A stretch of DNA of 64,000 bases from DASRFA01 sp035651755 (GTDB lineage Bacteria > Desulfobacterota > Binatia > UBA12015): contig DASRFA010000047.1 in NCBI GenBank assembly GCA_035651755.1, positions 1 to 64,000 of the forward strand, read 5' to 3'. Positions within the stretch are counted from its first letter, which is position 1; every line of letters begins with the position of its first letter. The position numbers were made by a program, and so were the translations under genes. Under the pieces are notes generated by a model. The model was given only the letters and a program-made list of their open reading frames with translations, made no database searches and had not been told where the DNA came from. Of this stretch, positions 36,087 to 44,328 are shown piece by piece.

Positions 36087-36101
36087 TGGCACCCGGCTTG
36101 C
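36087..36101 (+). promoter_or_regulatory. Sigma-54 (-24/-12) promoter
   Basis: TGGCAC at 36087-36092, five bases, then TTGC at 36098-36101 matches the RpoN consensus with exact spacing. Transcription would start near 36113, twelve bases before the GTG of the sigma-54 activator gene. The activator therefore probably controls its own promoter. Confidence 0.75.
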
Positions 36102-36124
36102 GTCGCCGGCGACCCGGGGGGTTC

Positions 36125-37555
36125 GTGGAGGAGCAAGCGACGAGCGGCGAGGTGCGGGCGAGCGAAGCGATCGCCGACGCGCCCCGCGTTCTGGTGGTCG
36201 GCAATGACGCGCCGCGCCTGGCGATCCTGGCGCGGTACCTCGCCGAGCACGGTCACCTGGTCGCGATCGCCGAGTCGGCGCTCGCCGCGCTTCAGGTGTT
36301 CGTGCGCCGCACGATCGACGTCATCGTGAGCGACGTCCAGCTCCCGGACATGAGCGGCCTCGACCTCCTGCGCGAGGTCCGGCGGCGCGACACCGAGGCC
36401 GATCTCGTGCTCCTCACGGCGCACTCGTCGGTCGAGGATGCGCTCGAAGCGGTGCGCGCCGGCGCCGCAGACTACCTCGAGAGCCCGGTCGACTGCCGTC
36501 GGCTCGAGCACGTCATCCGGATGGTGATCGAGCGCCGGCGGCTTCGCCAGCGCGTTCGCATCCTCGAGCTCGGGGGCCGCGACTCCACGCTCTTCGAGGG
36601 CATGGTCGCCCGCAGCCGGCGCATGATCGAGATCTTCGGCTTCATCGAGCGCATCGCCGCCTATCCGACGACCGCGCTCATCACCGGCGAGAGCGGCACG
36701 GGGAAGGAGCTCGTCGCGCGCGCGATCCATCGCCGGTCGCCGCTCCGCGAGCGCCCGTTCGTCGTCTGCAACTGCAGCGTGCTCGCGCCCGGGCTGATCG
36801 AGAGCGAGCTCTTCGGCCACGTCCGGGGCGCGTTCACCGGCGCCGACCGCGACCAGAAGGGCCTCTTCGAAACGGCGAACAGCGGCACGATCTTCCTCGA
36901 CGAGATCGGGGAGCTGCCGATCGGCGCGCAGGTGAAGCTCCTGCGCGTGCTCGAGAACCGCGAGATCCGCCGCGTCGGGTCGCCGATGTCGATCCCGGTC
37001 GAGATCCGCGTCGTGGCCGCGACCAACCGGAACCTCGCGAAGATGGTCCGGGGCGGCGAGTTCCGGGAGGACCTCTACTACCGCCTGAACGTGGGGGTGG
37101 TGGAGCTCCCGCCGCTGCGCGATCGCCTCGAGGACCTCGAGCTCCTGTGCGAGCACTTCCTGCGGCAATTCTCGCGCAAGTTCGCGCTCGAGAAGGCGAC
37201 TCTCTCGCCGGCGGCGGTCGACGTGCTGCGCTCGTACCGCTGGCCGGGCAACGTGCGCGAGCTCGCGAACGTGCTCGAGCGCGCGTCGATCATGGCGCAC
37301 GGCGGCGAGATCCAGGTCGAGCACCTGCCCGCCGACTTGGCGCGCCCGGGCGCGCCCGACATGCCGGCGTCGATCGCGCTGAACGGGCACGCCGTCGCCG
37401 CCGTGGACGACGACCTCTCGCTGCGCTCCGCGGAGAAGGAGCAGATCCGGCGCGCGCTCGACTCCGCGGGCGGAAAGCGCGTCATCGCGGCGCGACTCCT
37501 CGGACTGTCGCGGCGCTCGCTCTACCGGAAGCTCGAGAAGCACGGGTTGACATGA
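36125..37555 (+). CDS. Sigma-54-dependent activator with degenerate receiver domain (NtrC family)
   Basis: A 476-residue three-domain protein. The receiver domain (20-135) keeps the phosphoacceptor D70 (SDVQLPD), but the acidic pair is replaced (VLVVGND instead of VVDDD) and the conserved Lys is Ser (YLESP). The AAA+ domain has GESGTGKE, the sigma-54 contact loop GAFTGA and Walker B TIFLDEIGE, so ATPase and RpoN activation should work. The Fis-type helix-turn-helix is AARLLGLSRRSLYRKL. The GTG at 36125 is chosen because a perfect -24/-12 promoter overlaps the longer frame. No histidine kinase is adjacent. Confidence 0.92.
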   Translation: MEEQATSGEVRASEAIADAPRVLVVGNDAPRLAILARYLAEHGHLVAIAESALAALQVFVRRTIDVIVSDVQLPDMSGLDLLREVRRRDTEADLVLLTAHSSVEDALEAVRAGAADYLESPVDCRRLEHVIRMVIERRRLRQRVRILELGGRDSTLFEGMVARSRRMIEIFGFIERIAAYPTTALITGESGTGKELVARAIHRRSPLRERPFVVCNCSVLAPGLIESELFGHVRGAFTGADRDQKGLFETANSGTIFLDEIGELPIGAQVKLLRVLENREIRRVGSPMSIPVEIRVVAATNRNLAKMVRGGEFREDLYYRLNVGVVELPPLRDRLEDLELLCEHFLRQFSRKFALEKATLSPAAVDVLRSYRWPGNVRELANVLERASIMAHGGEIQVEHLPADLARPGAPDMPASIALNGHAVAAVDDDLSLRSAEKEQIRRALDSAGGKRVIAARLLGLSRRSLYRKLEKHGLT

Positions 37556-37974
37556 TGGCTAGAACGACGCGAACCCACCGAGTGAGCCGCGCCGTGCGCC
37601 CGGCGCGGCGCGCGACGGTCCGGACCGGAAGCCCGCCTTCCGGCCTTTCGCCGCTGCCCGCGCGCGCGTTCGGGCGGCCGATCGTCGCCCGCACGCAAGG
37701 CCTGCCGCGTCTCCGCGCCACGCGATCCGCGACGCCGCGCCTCCGCGTCGTGGTCTCGAACCGGACGCCGCTCGCGGCCGCACGCGCCGTCCGCCCCGCG
37801 CTTCGGCTCGTGCCGCCGCGCCTCGCCGTGACCTTCGACGACCCGCCGATCGCGCGCCGTCGCATACGGCGCCGCGCCGCGCGCCGCGCGGGACACCTCG
37901 CCGTCCTGATCGCCCTCGTCGCCGCCGGAATGACCGCCTTCGCGATCTCCCTCGGCCAAATCTTCGCAGGGTGA
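37552..37974 (+). CDS. Basic protein with one C-terminal membrane helix
   Basis: A 140-residue frame whose ATG overlaps the activator stop as ATGA, suggesting coupled translation. About 110 Arg/Pro-rich residues precede a single hydrophobic segment (HLAVLIALVAAGMTAFAISL) near the C-terminus, as in tail-anchored proteins. No family is recognised. In GC-rich DNA such Arg-rich frames can be spurious, but the overlap, the clean hydrophobic helix and the short gap after it support a real gene. It might tether or sense at the membrane for the activator (inference only). Confidence 0.45.
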   Translation: MMARTTRTHRVSRAVRPARRATVRTGSPPSGLSPLPARAFGRPIVARTQGLPRLRATRSATPRLRVVVSNRTPLAAARAVRPALRLVPPRLAVTFDDPPIARRRIRRRAARRAGHLAVLIALVAAGMTAFAISLGQIFAG

Positions 37975-38080
37975 CCGAACACCGCGGAGAAGAGTTCGGC
38001 GCCACGGCGGCAAGCGAAGCTAGCGTCTGATGATTCTCGACTAGCGAACGTGCCGGCCACTCGGCGGCACCACGGGCACG

Positions 38081-38172
38081 GTCGCGCGCGAAGCGCGCGC
38101 GGCGCGAAGCAACCCGCAGGGAGTGGGGCCGCGTTCGGCTTTGCCGAATGGGGCGAGGGAAGCGATTCCCTC
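38081..38172 (+). repeat. Multi-hairpin intergenic repeat, copy 4
   Basis: GCGCGCGAAGCGCGCGC hairpin, GCGAAGCAACCCGC, GGGAGTGGGG, then TTCGGC-TTT-GCCGAA (38134-38148) and GAGGGAA/TTCCCTC (38155-38172). It lies between the convergent ends of the plus-strand basic protein and the minus-strand small helical protein, about 30 bases from the latter's stop codon. Confidence 0.75.
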
Positions 38173-38204
38173 GTGCGATGACCCGAGGGGCGCGAGCCGC
38201 TTGT

Positions 38205-38489
38205 TCAAGCGTTGAGAGCGCGGACTCGCCGGAGCGCTTCGCGCGCGAGGACCTGCTCCTCCTCGCGGTTCGCTTCGAGCAGCGCGCGCAGCGTCTGCTC
38301 GATCGCCGTCAGCTCCAGATTCACGGCGACGAGCGATTCCACGAGGCCGATCCAGGCGGTGCTCTCGGGCTTCAGGGTGCCTTCGCCCTCGCAGATCGCG
38401 ACACAGCGGCGGGTCACCTCGAGGACTCCTTCAGACGCGCCTTCGAGATGTGTCGCGAGGTCGATGAAAGTGTGCCGATCGATGATCAC
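38205..38489 (-). CDS. Small helical protein of unknown function
   Basis: A 94-residue protein. The GTG start at 38489 has GGAGGA eight bases upstream, far better than the ATGs further up. The sequence (IIDRHTFIDLATHLEGASEG..., then LESLVAVNLELTAIEQTLRALLEAN) is amphipathic and probably forms two or three long helices. No family is recognised. It sits downstream of dnaA on the same strand, 173 bases away, and may share its transcript. Confidence 0.6.
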   Translation of the reverse strand: MIIDRHTFIDLATHLEGASEGVLEVTRRCVAICEGEGTLKPESTAWIGLVESLVAVNLELTAIEQTLRALLEANREEEQVLAREALRRVRALNA

Positions 38490-38662
38490 GTGTGGGGTCC
38501 TCCGGCTGAGGTGGCTTTGGCGGACGTTGGCAAGTTCGATGCCACAAGCCGTATCGATTTGAAGCGGATTCCAGGCTCGATGGTCGTGCATCCGGGCGAT
38601 GCTGCGGCCCCGTCGTGCGCTTTCGCTCGATTCCGCCGCCAGGCGAATGCACTGGCGTCGGT

Positions 38663-40147
38663 TCAGGGGCCCGTCGTGGCGCCGAGACGCTGCTCGACCT
38701 CGCGCACCCGGCTCGCGAGCTGCCCGTCGCGCTCGAGCCGCGCCCGCAGCGCCGCGCACGCGTGTGCCGCGACGCTGTGGTCGCGAAATCCGAAGTCGGC
38801 CGCGATGTCGCGCAGCGGAAGGCCGGACACGCGGCGCGCGACGTACACCGCGGCCTGGCGCGCGAGCGCGGCGTCGCGGTCGCGCCGCTTACGGGCCCGG
38901 AGAGCGCGGGCGCTCAGGCCGAACGTCGCGGCCACGGCGTCGAGCACCGCGTCGAGGTCGGGGACCGATGGAGCGCCGCCATGCGCGCGCGCGCCGAGCG
39001 CGCGCCGCGCGAGCGCGAGGCTCAGGTCCTGCGACGTCGACGCGGCGAGCTCGCGCGCGCGGTTGAACGCCCCTTCGAGCGCTCGCACGCTGTTCTCCTC
39101 GCAGTCCGCGATGAACTCGACCACCGCTTCGGCGACCGTCACACCCGCCATCGCCGCGCGCCGCCGCACGATCTCGCGCCGGAGCGCGACGTCGGGTCGA
39201 CGCATCTCGGCGTAGAACCCGTTCTCGCAGCGGCTCGCGAGCCGTGCCGCGAGCGACGGGATGGCGCGCGGCGGCAGGTCGCAGGTGAGCACGACCTGCC
39301 GGTCGCACGCGATCAGCGCGTCGACCCAGCGGAACAGCTCGTCGAGGATCGCCTCGTCGCGCGTCAAGAGCTGGACGTCGTCGAACACGACGACGTCCGA
39401 GCCGTCGCGGAGGAGCGCGAGCTCGCTCGCCGTCTCGTCGCGCGCCTCGCACAGCGCGCGAAACCGCTCCGCCGAGATCGCGGCGGCGGAGCATCGCCCG
39501 CGCGCGGCCGCCACCGCGTGCGCGATCGCGATCGCGAGGTGCGTCTTCCCGAGCCCGACGCCGCCGTGGAGATAGAGCGGGTTGTGGATCGTCCCCGGGC
39601 TCTCCGCGACGATGCGCGCGGCCGCGTGCGCGAAGCGGTTGCTCTCGCCGACCACGAAGCGCGCGAAGGTGTAGCGCGCGTCGAGCGGCCGGTCGTCCTC
39701 CTCGCCGCCGCGGTCGACGCGATGCTCGGGCGGCGCCGCGGTCCCGGCGCTCGGCGCGATGCCGTCGCCGCCGGCGGGCTCGGCGACCGTCACCTCGCCC
39801 GTGTAGCCGACGGCGCGCAACGCGTCGGTGATGCCGGGCAGGAAGTGCTGCTTCAGCGCCCGCGCGCGCGCACGATCCGCCGTCGCGAGCGCGAGGCGAT
39901 GCCCGTCGTCGCGTACCGCGACGGAGTCGAGCCAGCGCGCGAAGTTGCGATCGCCGAAGCGCGTCCGGAGAAGCGGGACCGCGCTCTGCCAGGCGTCGAG
40001 CCGCGCCGCAGCGACGTCGCCGGCCGCAACCGTCGCGGTCCTGGCGGCCGTCGCGGTCGCGTACGCGCTTCCCGATCGCGCCGGCGCTCGCTTGTCATCG
40101 ATGCGGGTCTCCGAGGTCGAGACCCCGACCGGGTCGCGTCCGTGCAT
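38663..40147 (-). CDS. dnaA: DnaA-family replication initiator, divergent
   Basis: A 494-residue protein with all DnaA domains. Domain I (about 48-120) has the RFGDRNFARWLDSV pattern; a linker follows. The AAA+ domain has Walker A GGVGLGKT (195-202), Walker B VVVFDDVQ and NSVRALEGAFNR. Domain IV carries RKRRDRD and RDHS, but the usual FGgRDHSTV signature reads FGFRDHSVA. DnaA opens oriC and regulates genes through 9-base DnaA boxes. No dnaN, recF or gyrB is adjacent and I find no TTATCCACA-type box nearby, so it could be a second DnaA rather than the main initiator. Confidence 0.85.
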   Translation of the reverse strand: MHGRDPVGVSTSETRIDDKRAPARSGSAYATATAARTATVAAGDVAAARLDAWQSAVPLLRTRFGDRNFARWLDSVAVRDDGHRLALATADRARARALKQHFLPGITDALRAVGYTGEVTVAEPAGGDGIAPSAGTAAPPEHRVDRGGEEDDRPLDARYTFARFVVGESNRFAHAAARIVAESPGTIHNPLYLHGGVGLGKTHLAIAIAHAVAAARGRCSAAAISAERFRALCEARDETASELALLRDGSDVVVFDDVQLLTRDEAILDELFRWVDALIACDRQVVLTCDLPPRAIPSLAARLASRCENGFYAEMRRPDVALRREIVRRRAAMAGVTVAEAVVEFIADCEENSVRALEGAFNRARELAASTSQDLSLALARRALGARAHGGAPSVPDLDAVLDAVAATFGLSARALRARKRRDRDAALARQAAVYVARRVSGLPLRDIAADFGFRDHSVAAHACAALRARLERDGQLASRVREVEQRLGATTGP

Positions 40148-40231
40148 CGTCCCCTTCCCATCCCACGATGCGTCCGCTCCCGCCCCACACCGGCCACCGC
40201 TGCATCGGGCCGCTGACTACCCCGCACGTCC

Positions 40232-40279
40232 CCGGATCGAAGGAAGCGAGAAGCGCTTCCCCGAGCGCTCTCGATCCGG
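40232..40279. promoter_or_regulatory. Nested inverted repeat upstream of dnaA
   Basis: CCGGATCGA (40232-40240) and TCGATCCGG (40271-40279) are perfect inverted arms enclosing a second stem GGAAGCG/CGCTTCC. The structure lies 85-132 bases before the dnaA start. It could be a terminator-like RNA structure or an operator. A further near-palindrome GCGCCGA...TCGGCGC is at 40387-40410, just after the FAD oxidoreductase stop. Confidence 0.5.
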
Positions 40280-40446
40280 CTGCCCCCACGCGGGGAGCCG
40301 CTTCTAATGCAATCGTCAAACCGATGCAATGGACCGTTCACGAAAAATCGCACGTCGGTGTGATTGACGTTGCGATTCGCGAGGTTGCGCCGACGAAAAA
40401 TTTTCGGCGCGTCGTTCGCGCGGCGCGCGCGACGTCGGAGCCGCGC

Positions 40447-41955
40447 TCAGGAAGACGCGCCGCCTGCGGCGGGCGAGAGAATTCGCTCCGCTGCCGCGCG
40501 TCCGGACACGAGAGAAGCGGTCGCGCCGGTCGCGTACGCCGACGGCACCGCGACCGCCGATCCTGCGAGGACGACGTTCTCGCATCCCGGCACGGACGCC
40601 GAGAGCGTCGGCAGCGCGAACGATTCGCTGCACCAATCGCGCCGGATCCACTGCCTCTCCCACGCGATCGCGTCGCGCGCACCCGGGAAGAGGTCGTACA
40701 CCGCGGAGCGGACGAGCAGCGCGCTGCGCGCGACGTCGGCGAGCTCGCGCGCTTCTGCGCCCAGCGGAACGTGCGCGACGAGAAGCGCTTCTCCGGGCGG
40801 CGCGACGCGCGGCGCCCACGCGGTGGGCCAGCACAGCGTGACGGGCGCGCCCGGCGTGCCGGGCGCCGGACGATCCGGGGCGACCTGCCCGCTCGCGACC
40901 GGTGGCACGAGCCGCACGACCGGGAACCGCGGCTCGTCGGGATCGCTCGCCGGCGGCTCGCGGAACGCGAACGCCATCGCGAGCGCGCTGCGCGCGCTCG
41001 GGGCGCCGCCTCCCGTGCCGGCGCGGCCGACGAGCTGCGTCGCGATCGCGCGCGGGAGGAGCGCGAGCACGTCGTCCTCGGGAACGGCGAGCACGACGCG
41101 CTCGGCCGCGATCTCCTCGAGGAACGGCTGCTCCTGGCGCTGGACGCCGAGGGCGCGCACGCGCCCGCGCTCGACGTCGAGCGCGACGACCGCCGTGCCG
41201 AGCCGCAGGTCGCCGCCGGCTTCGACGAGCGCGTCGACGAGCGCCTGCACGACGCCGCGCGATCCGGCGACGGGATTGTCGGCGGCGACGACGTGCGCCG
41301 GCGCCGCGCCGGCTGCCAGCCAGCGGCCGCGGCTCGCGAGCGCCGCGACCGTCGCGGATTCGGGATCGCTCGCGCCGAGGAGCAGAGCGCTTCGCCGGAC
41401 GGCGGACGCGACGACCGGCTCGAGGCCGCGGTCGGCGAGCCAGTCGACGAGCCTCGCCTCGCGCCACGCCTCGAGCTGCTCCGCGCTCGCGTGCGCGAGC
41501 TCCTCGTAGATCCCGCCCAGCGCCGCGAAGACCCGCGGCGGCACGCCGTAGAGCGCGCGCACCGCCTCGAGCACCGATGGCGACGGCACCGCACCCGGCA
41601 CGGGCAGCGGGTACGGGCGATCGCGGACGGCTCCGCCCTCGACGATCGCGATCCGGAGCGCGTCGCGGAGCGGCACGTCGGCGAGCGCCACGTCCCGCAC
41701 ACCGGCGGCGGCGAGCACGTCGCGGACGCCGGTCGCTTCCCAGAGCGGCGGCGCGAGGTCGACCGCATAGCCCTGGTACGCGATCGTCTGCACCTGGCCG
41801 CCGGGCCGCCGCGCGCGATCGACGATCGCGACCCGCATGCCGTGGCGCGCCAGGATCGCCGCGCACGCGAGGCCGCCGAGACCCGCGCCGACGACGACGG
41901 CATCGTAGCGATCCGCCGGCGGCCGTCGCTGCAGCACCTCGACCGGAAGCTTCAC
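40447..41955 (-). CDS. FAD-dependent oxidoreductase (phytoene-desaturase/amine-oxidase-like)
   Basis: A 502-residue flavoprotein. The N-terminal Rossmann motif VVVGAGLGGLACAAILARHG and DRARRPGG are typical of the CrtI/amine-oxidase superfamily. A C-terminal segment (GCENVVLAGSAV...GATASLVSGRAAAERI) completes the FAD site. The substrate is unknown; carotenoid-type desaturation or isomerisation is possible, but no other carotenoid gene is near. The GTG start overlaps the OB-fold gene stop (GTGA), with GGGGAGG upstream. Confidence 0.85.
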   Translation of the reverse strand: MKLPVEVLQRRPPADRYDAVVVGAGLGGLACAAILARHGMRVAIVDRARRPGGQVQTIAYQGYAVDLAPPLWEATGVRDVLAAAGVRDVALADVPLRDALRIAIVEGGAVRDRPYPLPVPGAVPSPSVLEAVRALYGVPPRVFAALGGIYEELAHASAEQLEAWREARLVDWLADRGLEPVVASAVRRSALLLGASDPESATVAALASRGRWLAAGAAPAHVVAADNPVAGSRGVVQALVDALVEAGGDLRLGTAVVALDVERGRVRALGVQRQEQPFLEEIAAERVVLAVPEDDVLALLPRAIATQLVGRAGTGGGAPSARSALAMAFAFREPPASDPDEPRFPVVRLVPPVASGQVAPDRPAPGTPGAPVTLCWPTAWAPRVAPPGEALLVAHVPLGAEARELADVARSALLVRSAVYDLFPGARDAIAWERQWIRRDWCSESFALPTLSASVPGCENVVLAGSAVAVPSAYATGATASLVSGRAAAERILSPAAGGASS

Positions 41956-42875
41956 CGCGCCTCCCCGCACAGCCACTGGATGCGCTGCTCGTGTGCCGCG
42001 AGCTCGGCGAGCGCGGACCGGACGGCGGCGAGGTCGGCGGCGCACGGCGGCGCTCCGCCCGCGAGACATTCGGCGAGACCGTCGAGCGGGCCGCGCGCCG
42101 CGATCGCCGCCTCCTTCCAGTCGTGGCGCGCCTCCCTGCACTGCGCCTGGCCCGAGGAGCCGGCCGTGCTCGGCGCGCGCGCAGCCGGGGGAGGCGGAGC
42201 TCCCGGGACGGCAAGCGGAGGTGGCGCTGCGGCGGCGGCAGGTGGCGGTGCGGCCGCGACTACCCCGCGCGCCCCGCTCGCCGGCTCTCGCCGAGCGAGC
42301 GTCGGCTCGGGTGCGGGCCGTGCCGGCGGTGCCGCCGGCTCCGGCGGAACCAGCGCGACCGGCGATGGACGCGCGTGCGGCCGCGCCTCCGCGAGCTCGT
42401 CTTCCTCGCCCACCACCGCGACGCGCTCGGGATCCGTCACGAGGATCTCGACCTCGCCGTCGAACTCGCGCACCTTTCCGGTGACGCGGACGCGCCGGCC
42501 GCGATAGCGCGCGGCGAGACGGCGCGGCGCCTCGCCGATGAGCGGCGGCACGACGACCACCCGGAAGTCGCCGTCCGCGGGCGGCGGCACGAGGACGAGG
42601 CGACCCGGCTCGGACTTCACCTCGTCGACCTGCATCTCCACCACGACGACGCGATCGACGAGCTCGCGCGCATCGCGGGGATCGACGACCGCGGGCGTCG
42701 AAAAGAGCCGGAGGGGCGGCAACGGCTCCGCCGCGAGCGCGAGGGCGGCGCCGACGATCGCGGCCGCTCCGGCGCCGACCGCGAAGGCCGTGACCGCGGC
42801 GGAGCCGCGGCCGGCCCGCGAGCCGGCCGCCCGCGCGCGGGTGCGCTGCTCCCGCTCAGTGGAACGACGCGCCAT
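41952..42875 (-). CDS. Membrane-anchored protein with OB-fold-like domain
   Basis: A 307-residue protein. After a basic N-terminus there is one membrane helix (about 28-48). Residues 70-155 (VEMQVDEVKSEPGRLVLVPP ... VRVTGKVREFDGEVEILVTD) have the five-strand pattern of an OB fold. A long Pro/Ala linker follows, and then a helical C-terminal part with three Cys. Such OB folds in envelope proteins can bind oligosaccharides or other proteins; function is unknown here. The start overlaps the matrixin gene end by 20 bases. Confidence 0.65.
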   Translation of the reverse strand: MARRSTEREQRTRARAAGSRAGRGSAAVTAFAVGAGAAAIVGAALALAAEPLPPLRLFSTPAVVDPRDARELVDRVVVVEMQVDEVKSEPGRLVLVPPPADGDFRVVVVPPLIGEAPRRLAARYRGRRVRVTGKVREFDGEVEILVTDPERVAVVGEEDELAEARPHARPSPVALVPPEPAAPPARPAPEPTLARREPASGARGVVAAAPPPAAAAAPPPLAVPGAPPPPAARAPSTAGSSGQAQCREARHDWKEAAIAARGPLDGLAECLAGGAPPCAADLAAVRSALAELAAHEQRIQWLCGEAR

Positions 42876-43782
42876 AGCCGATGGTCGCGTCGCCGCCGAA
42901 GCCGGCGGCGAAGCCCTGCACGTTCGGCGGCCGGACCGGGCCGTCGAGCGGCTCGGCGGCGACGACGTACACGTCCTCGGGCAGGCCGGCGATCCGGTAG
43001 CGGCCGTCGGGCGCCGTGAACCCGCCCGCGACGACGAGCCCGCTCACGGTCGCCGCGACGACGTGGGCGAGGAAGACCGGCGCGCCGCCGACCGTGACGC
43101 GACCCTCGATCGCGCCGGTGCGCGCGAGGAAGTCGCCTTCCGGATAGAGGAGCGCGGCGGCGATCGCGTCGTCGCTCGAGAGCGTCCGGCCGTGCGACTC
43201 GCCGCGCTCGCTGTACGGAACCATCGTGGCGCGCACGAGCCCGCTGTGCTCGAGGCCGATCAGATGGCCGATCTCGTGCGTCGCGATCGCCTGCAGGTCG
43301 TAGCGGTCGATCTCCGGCTCGGCGCTGGTCGTGAAGGGGACGCCCGTGTTGAAGACGATGTCCGCGTCGGTGAGCGCGCCGCCGGCGGCGCTCGTGAGGA
43401 AGGTGGCGGCGAGAACCCCGGGGCCGAGGCTCTCCTGCGAGTCGAGCGTCAGGACGTTCACGCGATCGGCGGGACGGCGGTTCCGGTCGCGCGCCGCTCC
43501 AGCGAACTCGAACCGGATCGCCGCGTCCGGCAGGTCCTGCCAGGCGGCGAACGCATCCGAGAGGACGTCCACGGGAGCGCGATCGCCGGTCACGTTCGAC
43601 GCGCGCGCGCTGCTGAGTCGCCACGCCACGACCGGGCCGTCGGGTCCGTCGTCCGCCCAGCGCCGCTCGACGCCGCCGCTTCCGGGCACGAGCAGGAAGG
43701 CGTACGCGGACGCGTGCGCGGCGGTCGCGAGCACCAGGGCCGCGACCGCCGGCGCGACGGCGCGCCGGCCGGCGGCCGTCAC
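42856..43782 (-). CDS. Matrixin-family zinc metalloprotease, secreted
   Basis: A 308-residue protein starting at GTG 43782 (GTGA overlap with the upstream gene). A signal peptide ends near AHASAYA. The catalytic zinc motif is HEIGHLIGLEHS (HExxHxxGxxH), with the downstream Met in ATMVPYSERG acting as Met-turn. The C-terminal 90 residues (GAIEGRVTVGGAPVFLAHV...) resemble a carboxypeptidase-regulatory-like beta sandwich. It is expected to cleave proteins outside the cytoplasm. It is encoded with two small secreted proteins upstream and the OB-fold protein downstream. Confidence 0.88.
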   Translation of the reverse strand: MTAAGRRAVAPAVAALVLATAAHASAYAFLLVPGSGGVERRWADDGPDGPVVAWRLSSARASNVTGDRAPVDVLSDAFAAWQDLPDAAIRFEFAGAARDRNRRPADRVNVLTLDSQESLGPGVLAATFLTSAAGGALTDADIVFNTGVPFTTSAEPEIDRYDLQAIATHEIGHLIGLEHSGLVRATMVPYSERGESHGRTLSSDDAIAAALLYPEGDFLARTGAIEGRVTVGGAPVFLAHVVAATVSGLVVAGGFTAPDGRYRIAGLPEDVYVVAAEPLDGPVRPPNVQGFAAGFGGDATIGYGASFH

Positions 43783-44327
43783 GGCGCTCCTCGGGAGGCG
43801 AGCTCGCGGACGCGTGCGAGGACGGTCGCGAGAGGGCGCGTCGCCCCGCCGCCGAGCTCCGCCGCCAGTCGCGACGGAAGGCGGACGACCGGTCCGCCGC
43901 CCGGCATCGCGACCACCGGCAGATAGCCGTGCGCGATGCCGACGACCTCGAGCTCGCCGGACGCCGCGGGCGCGAGGAAGAGGAGCGCCTCGTCGCCGGG
44001 CTCGGATGCGGGCGCGCCCGGGACGGTGACCTCGACGGCGCCGGCGCGTCCGCCGAGCTCGCGCACGACGACTTCGTCGGGCGGGTCGCCCTTCACGCGC
44101 TCCAGCACCGAGAAGCGCGCGAGCGTGTCGGCGCCGTCGCCGACACGCCGCGCCTGCCGCTCCTCGCAACGGGCGCGGACGACGATCGGCGCCGCGGCCG
44201 TGAGCTCCGCCAACGAGAGCGGCGACAGCGTGAGCGCGCGACCGGCGGCCGGTGCGAGGGCGGTGGCGGCGAACGCGGCAACTGCGGCGGCGGCGCGGAC
44301 CGCCGCGCGACCCGGAGCGACGCGCAC
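43779..44327 (-). CDS. Secreted protein of unknown function upstream of the matrixin
   Basis: A 182-residue protein with a GTG start and a signal peptide (about 1-31). The mature part begins LTLSPLSLAELTAAAPIVVRARC and is rich in beta strands (FSVLERVKG, VVVRELGG). Proteins of this design often precede matrixin genes in delta-proteobacterial genomes, to my recollection, but no function is known. It begins one base after the stop of the lipoprotein gene and overlaps the protease gene, so the three are co-translated. Confidence 0.7.
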   Translation of the reverse strand: MRVAPGRAAVRAAAAVAAFAATALAPAAGRALTLSPLSLAELTAAAPIVVRARCEERQARRVGDGADTLARFSVLERVKGDPPDEVVVRELGGRAGAVEVTVPGAPASEPGDEALLFLAPAASGELEVVGIAHGYLPVVAMPGGGPVVRLPSRLAAELGGGATRPLATVLARVRELASRGAP

Positions 44328-44328
44328 C

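Noticed and set aside
40148..40446. Replication origin next to dnaA
   Set aside because: No DnaA-box cluster or AT-rich unwinding element could be seen; only two inverted repeats.
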